64,000 nt of DNA, taken from NCBI RefSeq assembly GCF_030272615.1, contig NW_026729191.1:62001-126000 (forward strand), read 5' to 3'. Source of the stretch: Cryptomeria japonica (taxonomy: Eukaryota; Streptophyta; Pinopsida; Cupressales; Cupressaceae). The number at the start of each line of letters is the position of its first letter. Positions within the stretch are counted from its first letter, which is position 1. Position numbers and translations under genes: made by a program. This document shows, in pieces, positions 1-13,090 of this stretch. A model generated the notes under the pieces. That model saw only the letters and a program-made list of their open reading frames with translations, had not been told where the DNA came from and did no database searches.

Positions 1-882
1 AAGAATGAATATCTATTTGGCAAGATTGATATGCAAATCAAGCTGGTGCCTGGTAACTCCGCCGGTACTGTTACTGCATACTATGTAAGTTTGCCCCTTC
101 GATTCACTCTGCACTCCTGAAATGAGTAGTGGGTAGTACTAGTAGTATTGTTGTGGGAAGTCGAGTATGGTCTAATAAAATGGTGATGATCTGCTGCAGC
201 TCTCGTCACAAGGGGATAAACACGATGAAATAGACTTCGAGTTCCTGGGAAATCTGTCTGGAGATCCCTATATTATGCACACCAATGTTTTCTGACAAGG
301 AAAAGGCGGTCGGGAGCAGCAATTCTACCTTTGGTTCGACCCAACAGCAGACTTCCACACTTACTCCCTGCTCTGGAATCCCCAACAAATTATGTAAGTA
401 ATTTTTATATAATCCCTGCAACTTCAAATCAACTATTGAATGTCCTCTCTGGCCTGGCCCTCTACTTTTAACATCATTTTTGTAGTTGATAATGTGTATT
501 TCTGATATTGTGCAGGTTTTCTGTGGATGGAACTCCAGTGCGAGTGTTCAAGAACAGCGAAGATTTGGGCGTTGCATATCCGAAGAATCAAGCGATGAGA
601 TTATACTCAAGCCTGTGGAACGCAGACAATTGGGCAACCAGAGGCGGTGCAGTGAAGATCGACTGGAGCAAATCTCCATTTGTGGCATCTTATGGAAATT
701 TCAAAGCAGAGACATGCTCCGCCTCCTCTGATTGCTCTGTGAATTCATGGTATGGTGCAGAGGCGTTGGAGTCGAGTGAGCAGCAGAAACTTGAATGGGT
801 GCGCGAAAACTACATGATTTACAATTACTGTTCGGACAGTAAAAGGTTTCCACAGGGCTTACCTGCTGAATGCACTCGCTAG
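1..882 (+). pseudogene. XTH: XTH-1, xyloglucan endotransglucosylase/hydrolase, 5' cut by window edge, internal stop
   Basis: A GH16 xyloglucan endotransglucosylase/hydrolase, the secreted family that cuts and rejoins xyloglucan in cell walls. The window opens inside exon 2 (to 84). Exon 3 is 200-393 and exon 4 is 516-882, all with GT/AG borders. Exon 3 encodes the catalytic motif [10 protein letters not shown] followed by the NLS glycosylation site. Exon 4 encodes the XET C-terminal domain with four cysteines. At 293-295 the codon that is TCA (Ser) in XTH-2 is TGA, 15 codons after the catalytic motif, so a normal transcript would give a protein without the C-terminal half. The identical change is in XTH-7. 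Splice sites and the remaining frame are intact, so the loss looks recent. Exon 1 lies outside the window. Confidence 0.93.
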
Positions 883-1250
883 GCATTCGACTGAGTTCGA
901 AGGATTGAGATACAACAAGTTTCACCAAATCCATTAATTCAATTCTTTTATTCATTCATTTTTTGTAGCGATTTTCAAGCCCAAGAGGCTATACTTGTAA
1001 CTATTAGATCCCGGTCAATTGAATATGTATCTCAATATTCATTTTTTAGCATTTCCAAAGAGTTTAAAATTTCTTTCAACCGTGGACTTTTTTATGGCTA
1101 TAGTTAGTAATGATCTTTTCTTTTAACTTTAATTTTAATTCATATCAAAAGAACAATCACCCTATGGTAACTAATAGGGCGATACTATTGTAATTTTTGA
1201 ACGGTTCTTTTTTAAGTGTTCTTTTGGACAGTTTAGCAGAGTCTAAACTA
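883..1250. other. 3' flank shared by XTH-1, XTH-2 and XTH-7
   Basis: Gene-free DNA after the XTH-1 stop, matched closely at 13091-13440 and 60827-61194. Relative to the XTH-2 copy it carries about 30 extra bases near 1165-1195, which contain a small inverted repeat (CCCTAT...ATAGGG). It probably contains the old 3' UTR. Confidence 0.7.
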
Positions 1251-2721
1251 TTATATCTACATGAACACTATCCGATGATGCATTTATCATGCTTGTTGAG
1301 CATTAATTGCATTTGGCTTTTAAGAGTTTGTGGTCTATTGGTAATTAAACATGGTTTTTAGGGACTCAGTCATAATTAACATTATGATAAATCCTATCTC
1401 TACAAATTCTCTTTAAAACCCTACCTCGTTTGATCCTACCTTTCTAAGTGTTCTCATCAGTTATGTGTTTCATCAATTCATTTCCTCTTCGTGGCATGTG
1501 TTTGTTTGTCATTTGCATCCCATGGTTCATTTACCCGTCGTTCTCATCTTCCTTTTTCTTTTGAAAATTCTAGATATGTTTGAAATGGCATAGCCCAAGG
1601 TATGCTTATCTATCCATCAAAATTTTAAAATCCAAATAGTTTCCAAAGGGGTATAGTAAGAAAAAGAGATCCAAATAGTTTTCAAAGGGGTATAGTAAGA
1701 AAGAGAGTGAACCAAGTACTCATTATATTGCCACTACTTCTATAAAGTTATTTGTTTCATGCCTTGAATTTCTACAAAGTTTACCAAGTTGACTAGACCT
1801 ATTAATCATGTTCTTTAATAGACTTTACTTAATTCTAACTTGATTAATCTTCTTCCTACTTTCCAATTAGATCTGTCTAGAGGGTTGTACTTGATATTAT
1901 AATGATAATTCATCCATTAGTTATCTTAGAGTCAATGGAAATCATACACAAATTTATATGGTATTAAATAATATATGACTCAATTAACAATAATATGATT
2001 AATTTGAAAGTGTTAATGATGGGAAAACCTTAAGTTAACTACTTCCAATCAAAACATATTTGTATACAAATCCTTTTACTTTGTATAATCAATCTCACAA
2101 TATGGATATATTCTTTAGTTGTTTGAGTGCCTCACTGCTAATATGACACATATGCATATAAATAGAAACAAGAAAGATCTGATATAATGTTAATTTTTCA
2201 ACATATCTAGTTACATAAATTCTTTTGTGGGTATGTCGCATGATAGAGATTTTCTCCTCCCTCTTCTTCGGTGATTTCCTTTTATGATAATGACATACCA
2301 AATAACAAATAATATGAATCATTGTACGTGTATGGTCAGATAGTATCTTTATTGACCCAATAAATTCGTATAACATTTTATGATAGATTTTTTACATGAC
2401 CATCATTTTCATCAATATAGCTATATACATTATAGAATTTCATTTCAAATGACCAATGCCTATTATGGGTTACATCATCTTTCCTATACAAGTGGGTCTT
2501 AAAGTGACGAATATCTTATTCAAATTATCACTTTTTTTAGTAGATTATTTATGTCATGTGGTATACTATGGCTTGAATAGTTAAAATAAGTATCTTATAT
2601 GGTACACTAATGTTTGAAATATGTTCATTGGGATAATATTGTCAAAGTAGAGAGAGAACCATGTGTCCTTGCTTATGAAATATCATTTTATTTATTAAAT
2701 ATATGTCTATGAATAAGTCAT
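1251..2721. other. AT-rich spacer, present after XTH-1 and XTH-7 but not XTH-2
   Basis: No gene recognised. The same 1.5 kb follows XTH-7 (61195-62665). The equivalent position after XTH-2 (13441-14930) holds unrelated sequence that instead resembles the flank of XTH-6 near 54190-54350. The XTH-1/XTH-7 lineage therefore exchanged this segment after splitting from XTH-2. Confidence 0.6.
1630..1707. repeat. 39-bp tandem duplication
   Basis: Two adjacent copies starting ATCCAAATAGTTT and running through GGGGTATAGTAAGAAA, differing at about two bases. The copy at 61574-61651 is the same. Confidence 0.8.
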
Positions 2722-2808
2722 TATACATACGTACACATACACATACACACGCACACGCACACACACATGAACACACATGCACACACCCATCCACACACAC
2801 ATACACAT
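2722..2808. repeat. AC-rich microsatellite
   Basis: Interrupted (AC)n with CATACA and CACG variants. Its counterparts are 14930-15012 and 62666-62752. The XTH-1 and XTH-2 blocks become homologous again at this tract, so it is a likely exchange boundary. Confidence 0.85.
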
Positions 2809-3851
2809 ATAGAGACTTCTAACAAGCTTATTTATAAGTGCTCAAAAAAAAAAAAAAACATGATTTAAATACTATACATTTTGATGAGAATTGAAGAATC
2901 AATGATGAGTTATATGAAAGAAAGACGCGAGGCCTAAAATAAATTGCATTTGGAACCCTTCCTAAGAGAGAAAATTTTGATATTGATGAGCCTCTTGAGG
3001 ACAATGGATGTCCTTATTTCTCACATACAATTACAAGAGAAGAAAAAAAACAAAAATTTAATTCTTACCCTTCACATGAAGACAAATAAGAATATTTCAT
3101 TTCTCATTAATCACAAAAGAAAAGCAAGGAAGATTTCATCCTTATCTTCCACAGAAAGCAAATAAACTAATATTTAACAACCTGATTGCTTCATCTTCTA
3201 AATATTCTACTACATGTGTTCCAAAACAAAATTCCATTGATAATAAAAAACAAACTACATCCATGGAGTCACATCCAAAAACATTATGTAAAGAAAGATA
3301 AAGTACACATTGCACCTATTTCAACAATCTTTACTAAGAGAACACTTTCCTATCACAATGAAAGCCACTTCCTAGAGGGTGTTTACAAAGAACATAATCA
3401 AGATGAAGATAATTTGATTGATGATAATCACATATTTGAATCTTGGATTATCCATGCTCAACCCAAATACATTAACTTATTTTCATATGTTATATTGCAT
3501 ATCTCCCACTTGGAGAATATATCCTCTATAGCATTCAACATATTTCTATATTGATGATGGTATGTTTACACATTATATGATCTACATAATTCTCATGATT
3601 GCATCTACCAATTAGTATGCTTGGTTGTATATTTTCAATCACATGATCTTTTCTTGTGATGATTATGTTTTCCTTTATTCTTGTTACGGTTATATCTTAT
3701 GACTATCACATGTTTTTGATAACCATGGTTTATCTTATGATTATATCTTATGACTGCCACATATTTATCCTAACCATGGTTATATCTTATTTTAACATGT
3801 CAATGATGATTACACTTTATCCATGCTTATCATGATGTCATCTCACACTTA
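2809..3851 (+). repeat. Recurrent block with coding-like but unrecognised sequence
   Basis: This 1 kb recurs at 15013-16060 and 62753-63795. It starts with AGAGACTTCTAACAAGC. It holds stretches that look like old coding DNA: a reading near 2946-3050 containing FDIDEPLED, and one at about 3265-3554 containing NQDEDNLIDDNHIFESW and ending FNIFLY. I do not recognise the family. Most differences between this and the 15-kb copy in the second reading change the amino acid, so it does not look maintained. It ends in minisatellite-like repeats around ACCATGGTTATATCTTATG (about 3640-3810). A transposon fragment is the likeliest origin. Confidence 0.45.
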
Positions 3852-4359
3852 TCATGATGATCATCATATACTACCACTACCATGCTCACAACAAACTTTA
3901 ATTTCTTTAGGTGACAGGCGTTGTGTAACAACATGGGAACTCTCGCATACCCACCACTATCATTGTACAGGACATCATCTGTGTTACTCTCCCTCTTTCT
4001 TTTCCTACCTGTTGTTTTCTTCTGAAAAACATATTGTAGGTACTCTGACTCATCATGTTGCTTTGTTGACACTATTTTCCACATCTGCTCTGCTCATTAA
4101 AAACACATTCGAGAAGAATATTGCTACAGGTTTCCTTGTTTGTCACGGTAATACACCCGTGGTTCAATTTCAAACCCTATTCCTCCTATTCAATATACAC
4201 ACAAAAATCCATCAGTCAATTTTTTAGGAGAGGATACATGATAAAAATCAAAGAGGAAGTTGCAGACAAGAAATAAATTCACTTACTTTATAGAAGTGCA
4301 AACATAGTTGCAGTGGGGTATGGAGGAAGAGAAGAAGAGAAAGAGGGATGGGGTATGGA

Positions 4360-4414
<55 letters not shown>

Positions 4415-5640
4415 TGTATGCGTTTGAGAGGGAGAGATGATACACTTACATGTGTATATATATGTTTAATATATTATATATATACATATATTATATGTAT
4501 ATAAACATATTATATATACAATGTCATATTATACACATATTATATGTATATACACATATTATACATACAATGTCATATTATACACATATTATACACAGAA
4601 TATCATATTATAAAATAGCGTGTACATTCTGTTTATAGTAAAGGTAGCGCGTACACGCTGTTTATAGGGAAACAAGCACATACGCACTGCTTACACTATA
4701 AGTACCCCGTACGCGCTTTTTAAACCATAAGTACCCCGTACGTGCTTTTGACTGTTTAGGCTTGGAAATTGGCCTGGATGACAAAGCTATGGATTGGAAG
4801 TTTGATTTCCCTCCATTTCTCTCATTTTTGACGTGTTTTATTTTATCAACTTGGTTTATCGACTTTGTCATCATCAGGTTTACACTTCATAAAGTGGGTA
4901 TTTCTAAAATTGCCACCATATTTTCACCCATCTTTTGAGCTTTCTAACCATATAATTTGTTTTCAATTTGAACAACAACAACATATTATTATTGAATTTC
5001 TTTTACTAGTGTCTCCATAGTTCTCACAGACATAGGTGCACCATTTTTTGAATAACTTTTGATATACTTATCCAAATTTAAAAAACTTTATACATTGTTG
5101 TAGCGCACTTTATTCTTTACAATTTAAAAAAAAAAAATTGTATTTTCGATTTGTTTAGTGCAACTTATGCTTTGTGCACAAACAGGTACCTAATTTTCAG
5201 GATGTGCTCGATTGGAAAAATCATTAAAAAAAAAAAATACTCAACAAAAAATTACAAAAAAACACACATCTTCTAGTGCCCACTCTTAACTATCTTTATG
5301 CCAAAGGATTTGTCAAAATACTAAATCTAACTATGAATTTTTTGATGCGCACGTCAGACACTATGTTATGTTTTTCAGAAAAAATCAGGGTCAGTTTTTC
5401 GTGTGAGAAGGATTTGACCCCCTTAATCTTATCCAATTTTGAAAACGTTTAGTAGTTTGGAAACTAGATTTAGAGTAATACAATATTTGTTCTTTGATTA
5501 TCTTCATATCTTGAGTGGATGACTTTCAAATTTTGCCTCCAAGTTCAGGTTCACCTGATTTCAGAAAAAAAAAAAAAAAAAAAGAGTGTCCACTTATACC
5601 CCCCTTTTTGACCACCATCTTTGTGCACTTACCCTAGAGG
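3852..5640. other. Spacer with simple repeats
   Basis: No gene recognised. Contains a (GA)n microsatellite, an AT-rich minisatellite of ACACATATTATA units (about 4450-4615), short GTACGCGC-type repeats (about 4620-4760) and a poly-A run near 5562-5583. The first part continues the long repeat and recurs at the window end. Confidence 0.6.
4363..4411. repeat. (GA)n microsatellite
   Basis: About 24 uninterrupted GA units. Confidence 0.95.
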
Positions 5641-8600
5641 CAAAGAGATGGGTGAAGAATTGGCATACGGTTTTGAGGTGGAGTACAAGCAGTTGTTGTT
5701 CTGATGGCTACAATGTTTGTGATATTGTGAACAACTCTTTCAATGTTTGTATTTGGATTTGACTATTGTTGTGAGCAATTCCTTCAACATTTAAATGTTT
5801 CAATGTTTCTATCTGATACCATAACTTAAAGTCTTACATAGACTATACTTTAGCAAAAAGTCATTTAATCTACAGCTATGAACAATTCCATCAACATTTG
5901 TATTTGTAAACCAAAAATCAGAAGCTGAAAGTAAATAGAGAAAATATATACTAAATCCATAATGATGAAAACTAAAAGTCTTAAATAGACTAGGATTAAT
6001 GGAAAAGTTGTTTAATCTAATAATTTAGTATAATATTGAAAATTGTTAACTGAATTGATTCCTTGCAACCATTGTGCATTGTCATTCAGTTTTTATATAG
6101 TTTTTTAGAAGTACGTTCCTCTAGCATTAGTACAAACAAGGGAAAGAAAAGTGAAATTATATGTTCCCCAATATGCAGTACTTCAATATGGTAACGGTTA
6201 TAGAAGTGAATCCAATAATTAACCGGAAGAGCTTGGCAAAGTTTGAAAACAATATCAGACAACAGTTTTGAATCTTTTTTCCGATTGGTCAATAACTGAG
6301 ACGGAATGATGGAAATGAGGAGTGGACCGGGGAGAAGCAAAGGAATTTAGACAAGAAGGAAAATCTCAATGAACCTATCTTGTTACAATATAAATCAAAT
6401 CCTCTATAACTGCTTTGGTTTTTAACGGATATTTATTGTGTGTTGTATGTTCTTTTGCCTTATTCTTTTGAAACTTTTTAGTCTGTTGCATTTGTTTTTA
6501 ATCTTAAGTTAGTTTGACAAGTTGCATGACATAAAGGAGTGTATGCATCACAAGTCAGGCATTGAGGATGACCTTGAATGGTAAGTGTAATGGGCACGGG
6601 GAGGACTGAGGTGGCCAATAGACGCACAATGTGATTTCCTTTCCAAAATTTTAATTTGGTGATTAAATTGAAATTTAAATTGAAAGAGTTGGTTTTGAAT
6701 TTCAAAATTTGAAACAGAGTGTAGATTGAATGCTCTGATTACTTGAAATTTCTTATTCTCCCAACAACATATTTCAAACTTCATCTACCAATGTATTGAA
6801 CTACGAACTTTTATACTGTTATTGCCCACTTTCTAATAGCATAGAAACATTTTTTAAAGCAAATAGCTTTTAGTGTATGGCAATTATAGTTGCATTCGTT
6901 TGTTGTAAGTCCAAAACACATTGCGACCATATTTTCATATTAATATCTTGATCTATTACCAAAGATGATAAGGGAAAACATGTGATACAAGTGAAGCAAG
7001 CCATGAATACAACTTTTATTTTCCCCATCTGAGTGCCAACACCGAGGCAATCAGAATACAAAGCTTTCACTACCCTAATCTATGCATAAATTTACCATAC
7101 CTCTCCTATTTGTTGTATGCATTGACTTATTATGCTTCTATTTGCTTTATGCTCCTATTTTCTTTGTGGTTATTTTATTATGTTGTGATCCACTTCCTAG
7201 ATTTGTGTCTAGACTCTATGGATCTTTGGTAGTCTTGACAGAAGCCTGAACCACAAAACACCAAACCAAAGTTTTAGAATAATAGTGCTTAGCTATATCA
7301 TCAAAATCATTTGGTAATGCTAATTTCATCAAACAACATAATAAAAGATTATCTAAAGAAAAAATAATGATATAGAAGTTCCACAATTGTATCACACACT
7401 TAAATTGCAGGTATGTTGTGGTCAATTTCTCAATTATTTATGAGAGATGGACTATAATGAAGATAATGATCCATAGATTTATTTTTTATTTTTAATTAAT
7501 AATTATTAAGATTTCAAATCTCAACTCGCCCCTTAAGGATACCACTGGCGCAACAACAAAAATAAAGATTTCAAATCTAAAAGCTTACTTTTTTCAAGAA
7601 AAAATATTTATTAGTATATATATTTCATCAAAAAAAAAGAAAATATCCATCCAATCTACTTTATCATGTTGTGAACCACTTCTGGTATTGGTGCGTGGAT
7701 TCTTTGGCTTTTTGGTAGCCTTAACAACATCATGAACTTCAAAACACCAGACTAACATTTTAGAATAACAATAGTTGTATCATCAAAACCATTTGACTAT
7801 GTTGAATTCATCAAACATAATACAAGACTATGTATAATTAAAACTTGTCAATTGTATCACTCACATAAACTATAGGTATGTTGTGTTCAAATTGTCAATT
7901 GTTAATGAAAGGTTGATTGTAATGATGATAATGACGAATTTATTTTTTTTAAATTAATATTTTAAATCTAATTTTTTGTATAAACAAGTTGAGACTCTTT
8001 CAAAAACCACTCTTTTACCTCAATTTAAAAAAAAAACCATTAGCAAAAGTCTGATACTACACTACAAAACCCATAGCAAGAGAAAAATAGTGCATGACTT
8101 ATTATGCCGGGGCACCAATACTTATATTTGAATAAACTTGTATGGCTCCTCTCATGATAGCAACATATCTCTCTCCTCTCATAATAGCTTTCTCCACCTA
8201 GTTCACATATTCTAAGAGATGACAGAGAAAATCAAATTATTGGTCTTAGAAAACCAAACAAACAACATTACAAAATAAGATAAATTATAGCAAAGGATGA
8301 AATGAAGTGGTTGTATCCAAGTTGATTTTCATGTGTTTGACAAATACGTTGTAGCCAACATAGTGTTGTACACATAGAAATTTGTTTGTACTAATTACGA
8401 ACTGCTAAACATTTCACCAAAATAAGGATTCTGACTATCTCAATACATCTTCACTTTATTTACTATTAATATAATTAAAATTAATAATATATTAGTAATA
8501 AACATTTCAGATTTAGATGATTTCGACTCACGACAGAATGAGAGTATGTTTTCAGTATATGGAATGAAGGGTTTATTGGAGAAAAGCATTTTAGTGTAAG

Positions 8601-9303
8601 GTTGAAAGAGATTTGGAGGCATGGTTTTTCAGATTTGAAGTTCTATGAAAGAATGGTTAAGAAGAATATTTTTTTTATAAATTTAGTGTGAAGGACTGCT
8701 TCTAGGGTTCAAAGTTCTCCAGATATCTATTGTCATGTATTTTTTTTTGTCGAGTGCTTGGTCTTGTACTATTTAATATTTTTTTTGGTGGTACCTACTG
8801 CTTTTCAATATTTGTGTTGTTGATTCTTGTAACAATTTCACCATTATTTGTTAGACTAAATTTAATTGATCTTATCTTTGCAAAAAATGTTTGTTAAATC
8901 CTTTCAAAACTCTATCAATGTTTAATAATATTAAATATAGTTAAATAATAATAAAAATAAAAGATAGGATATTAGAGCTGTCTAGAAATGACTCCTCGCA
9001 ATAGATCTCACATTACAGATTGTTAAAACATGAAACAAAAACTTTAGTCTTGTTTCTGAAACAAATTCTTAGTATAGATTTATTTTTAGTCAATAAAGAC
9101 AGAAATGGAATATCTAGGAAATCTTATTGATTTTATGGAAAATCTATATTATAATATGTGAAAGAATCCCCATTCTTCAGAAGCCTTGGCCATTTTTTCG
9201 ATCTCTTCTTCTCTATGGTGTTCTTGTGCAATCTCACACATATCAATGACAATATTATTTTTCTGAGTCAAATAGATCAAATGCAAATTCAATGATTGCT
9301 CAT
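5641..9303. other. AT-rich spacer, no gene seen
   Basis: Only short chance reading frames on both strands. The one structure noted is the diverged direct repeat at 7175-7970. Confidence 0.6.
7175..7970. repeat. Diverged direct repeat, two units of about 300 bp
   Basis: 7175-7490 and 7660-7970 share ordered matches: ATGTTGTGA.CCACTTC, AAAACACCA.AC, TTTTAGAATAA, ATCATCAAAA.CATTTG, CAATTGTATCAC and GGTATGTTGTG. Unit spacing is about 485 bp. The family is unrecognised. Confidence 0.65.
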
Positions 9304-9588
9304 CTCTCTTCATCACTTTTCACATATCTATCTGGAACTTATTGAAGGTACGTTTTAGCCAATTCTTCAGCACTCTCAACTAGAATAAGAGATCTTCTCC
9401 AGTTGGGTGACTTGTTGAAATCAATTGAAACCATTATACCTCTCTTTTTCAAAGCTGATAAAATATTCAACCTAAGAAATTAGTGTGTATCTTGAAGATA
9501 CAAGAAACACCTTTTGTAGAAACAAAGATTTGCTAGTATATTGATAGCAAGTTAGGTGGGCAAAGTTGAAATTTAAACACATACCATA

Positions 9589-10271
9589 TAGTTTAGACAC
9601 CACAAATTAAATATTTAATTATCGCATGCTCTGTTTAAACAATGCTCAAAATTTCTTACTTACGACATTCTTGAAGATATCATTGGGATTTGTTACATGC
9701 ATGCAAATGCTTAAGCTTTAGGTAAGCAAATAATTGTTAGTGCTTGCAATATTCTTGTTAGGTCTTGTAGTTGGACACATTATCTAGGTTGGACATCCTA
9801 CCGCGCCAGGGATCAATGGGGATCCCAACTCCCCATCTCACAAGTCCTTTATTGGCTCATAGGAATCACAATATTGGAATGCTAGCCCTTATAGCTGACA
9901 ACTTATCACCGATTTAGATAGACATTAAATATTTAGTTTAGACACCACAAATTAAATATTTAATTATCGCATGCTCTGTTTAAACAATGCTCAAAATTTC
10001 TTACTTACGACATTCTTGAAGATATCATTGGGATTTGTTACATGCATGCAAATGCTTAAGCTTTAGGTAAGCAAATAATTGTTAGTGCTTGCAATATTCT
10101 TGTTAGGTCTTGTAGTTGGACACATTATCTGGGTTGGACATCCTACCGCGCCAGGGATCAATGGGGATCCCAACTCCCCATCTCACAAGTCCTTTATTGG
10201 CTCATAGGAATCACAATATTGGAATGCTAGCCCTTATAGCTGACAACTTATCACCGATTCAGATAGACATT
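9589..10271. repeat. 345-bp tandem duplication inside the XTH-2 upstream block
   Basis: GTTTAGACACCACAAATTAA occurs at 9591 and again at 9936, and the following 330 bases repeat almost perfectly to GATAGACATTAAA. The equivalent block before XTH-7 has one copy only, so the duplication happened after the blocks separated. Confidence 0.9.
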
Positions 10272-11339
10272 AAAGAAGGAAGCGCCCCCATTTCAGGGGA
10301 GCAGGCTCCTTTGACAACTATTCTAACAGAAACAAAAGAGACTACAGGTTCAACACAACAACCAAACTTGGAGGCCTCTCTATTCAAGGCGATCCAACAA
10401 TTAAAATCACCATACCCAAAACAAGCCATGCACACTTGGATCTATCTCTGCGACCCTTTTCTATATAGTTGTTTCGTGGGGAAAATGACAAAATAGAGAA
10501 AGCAAACCAATGTTTAAATCGAATATTTCATTGATTTAGAAAATAAAACCCTACTTGCAAGAACAACAAAGAAATGAAACACAAAGAAACCCAACAACCG
10601 ACAAATCTACAAGGTAGGGTTTCAAGCAAACATACGAATCTCCAAAAGTGCCCATGTTCCCCTGATGTACGGCTCTGCTCAAAGTTGGAAGAATCACTTT
10701 GTGAAAATTTTTGTTTTTTGTCACTCTTGACCCAGACTTCTCTTTTTATCTCTTGCATTCGTTGTTTCTCCTCATGGCGATGGATAAAGGGGCTAAAATA
10801 GTTCACCCTAAATCCGATTTCCGTTAACAAAATGCCAACATGCTAGAATCCTTAGAGTTCAAAAACACCACCAAACCAAAATAAAAAGAAACCCAATAAC
10901 CTACAATCTTCGGGATAGGGTTTGAAGCAGGCATACCTGACAGTCTGCATAGATACATTCTCCAACAAACAACCACACAACCCTTGAACGTGGCAAAACA
11001 TCTAGGGTTTGAGTTGCTTATGATTGAACTACTTGTCGCCAGGAAGACACACCCAAGCAAGTAGGACGACAAATTTCAGGTAGTAACTAAAGAATTTGCA
11101 CAATCACATAATTTCTTTCACTGAACCCTAAGATATTAACAAACACCACCAATCGACATAAATGTCACTGTCAAACTGTTGGAGTCGTACAGTTTCACTG
11201 CTAGATAATAAATGATAAAACACATAAAATCAAGTGACTACCCAAACAAAAACATGTCATTCTCTGAAAATGAAGAGTGGTCGAAAAGATGTCGGAAGTC
11301 CGATAATTACCAGAACACTGACACTTTGATGGACAAAAG

Positions 11340-11929
11340 CCCAAACAGAGAACCTATCAGCTAAATATAATATTCTATCAATTATTAAACCATTCTTCAA
11401 AAAAAAAGAGAGACATTGGTATACAAAATCTACCGTTACAATTAAATACTATTCCAATAAGTATACCAGCGTCCTCCTCACATGTTTGAAGAATATTAAA
11501 AAAAACACGCGGTATGTGGCGTTTGACCGCTTTGTGGACAGGTGAGATGTCGACATCCAAGAAACTACATTTTAAGTAGCCTCGGAACTGCACCCACACT
11601 TATGGAATACAACTCCTCTTTCATAATCCGCACACCTACGCCAGCTGTTGCATAATGTACACAGCTATGCTACCTGTACTCAACACTACACTCTTCCAGC
11701 TGGATCTCCGAGTGCAACAAATCCCAAAACCTTTACTCGCTGTAAATACAAAGCGCGCACTAACTCATCCACTTTAACAACTCTAGGTGAAATTTCTTGC
11801 TACTTTCCATTTCTTACCTGACCCTGCCTATGTATATAAATTCCATCGATTTCCTTCTGCAATCCAACATTCACATCATCTTTACCTCTATCAATACTCA
11901 TACGGTTTGCATTCTTGTCTTCAGTTTCA
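11340..11929 (+). promoter_or_regulatory. XTH-2 promoter region with TATA box
   Basis: TATATAAA at 11833-11840 is 90-97 bases before the ATG. The stretch from AATACAAAGCGCGC to the TATA box is also present before XTH-3 (about 25140-25233) and XTH-7. That conservation between copies whose other flanks have diverged marks it as the core promoter and 5' UTR. Confidence 0.7.
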
Positions 11930-13090
11930 ATGGACCTCATTCTATGTGCTCTCCTCTTAAGCCTTGCACTTGCATTCTCCCACCTTGTCTCTGCAAATTT
12001 TTACAATGACTTCGATATCACATGGGGAAATGATCAGGCTAAGATACTTGACAATGGCCAACGCTTGCAGCTTACTCTCGATCAGTCCTCAGGTATTTAT
12101 CTCATATGTTTACTGCATATATATATATATATGATTTTTACGGTATGTTGAATGGATCCTTATCTCCTCTGCCTCTGCTGTATGAAAACAGGTTCAGGGT
12201 TCCAATCCAAGAATGAATATCTATTTGGCAAGATTGATATGCAAATCAAGCTGGTGCCTGGTAACTCCGCCGGTACTGTTACTGCATACTATGTAAGTTT
12301 GCCCCTTCGATTCACTCTGCACTCCTGAAATGAGTAGTGGGTAGTACTAGTAGTATTGTTGTGGGAAGTTGAGTATGGTCTAATAAAATGGTGATGATCT
12401 GCTGCAGCTCTCGTCACAAGGGGATAAACACAATGAAATAGACTTCGAGTTCCTGGGAAATCTGTCTGGAGATCCCTATATTATGCACACCAATGTTTTC
12501 TCACAAGGAAAAGGCGGTCGGGAGCAGCAATTCTACCTTTGGTTCGACCCAACAGCAGACTTCCACACTTACTCCCTGCTCTGGAATCCCCAACAAATTA
12601 TGTAAGTAACGTTAATATAATCCCTGCAACTTCAAATCAGCTATTGAATGTCCTCTCGGGCCTGGCCCTCTACTTTTAAGATCATTTTTGTAGTTGATAA
12701 TGTGTATTTCTGATATTGTGCAGGTTTTCTGTGGATGGAACTCCAGTGAGAGTGTTCAAGAACAGCGAAGATTTGGGCGTTGCATATCCGAAGAATCAAG
12801 CGATGAGAATATACTCAAGCCTGTGGAACGCAGACAATTGGGCAACCAGAGGCGGTGCAGTGAAGATCGACTGGAGCAAATCTCCATTTGTGGCATCTTA
12901 TGGAAATTTCAAAGCAGAGACATGCTCTGCCTCCTCTGATTGCTCTGTGAATTCATGGTATGGTGCAGAGGCGTTGGAGTCGAGTGAGCAGCAGAAACTT
13001 GAATGGGTGCGCGAAAACTACATGATTTACAATTACTGTTCGGACAGTAAAAGGTTTCCACAGGGCTTCCCTGCTGAATGCACTCGCTAG
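11930..13090 (+). CDS. XTH: XTH-2, xyloglucan endotransglucosylase/hydrolase, apparently intact
   Basis: A GH16 enzyme that cleaves wall xyloglucan and transfers it to another chain (or to water). Exons are 11930-12092, 12192-12292, 12408-12601 and 12724-13090, all GT/AG, giving 274 aa. Residues 1-22 form a signal peptide ending LVSA, and the mature protein starts [11 protein letters not shown]. The catalytic motif is [10 protein letters not shown] (nucleophile E98, D100, acid/base E102), where most relatives here have HDE; N at this place is known in other XTHs. N106-L-S is the usual glycosylation site. The XET C-terminal domain has C220, C226, C258 and C272. The length is a little below the usual 280-295 aa. 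It is the only locus here with start, splice sites and frame all intact. The ATG is chosen because it opens the signal peptide and sits 97 bases after the TATA box. Confidence 0.92.

Larger units (their letters stand above)
9304..11929. repeat. XTH-2 upstream block, duplicated before XTH-7
   Basis: This 2.6 kb matches 57373-59667 before XTH-7, with small indels and scattered substitutions. The match begins at TCTTCATCACTTTTCAC, which in the XTH-7 copy directly abuts a (CT)n tract. It contains an unrecognised coding-like stretch (10116-10496, with GEQAPLTTI and NLEASLFKAIQQL) and internal repeats of AAAGAAACCCAA...GGGTTT.AAGCA type at about 10575 and 10885. The last 600 bases are the conserved XTH promoter region. 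Confidence 0.75.

Noticed and set aside
701-955. Antisense frames opposite XTH exons (also near 12909-13163, 26325-26510 and 60645-60899)
   Set aside because: Shadow frames of the conserved XTH exon 4, shared only because the exon is shared.
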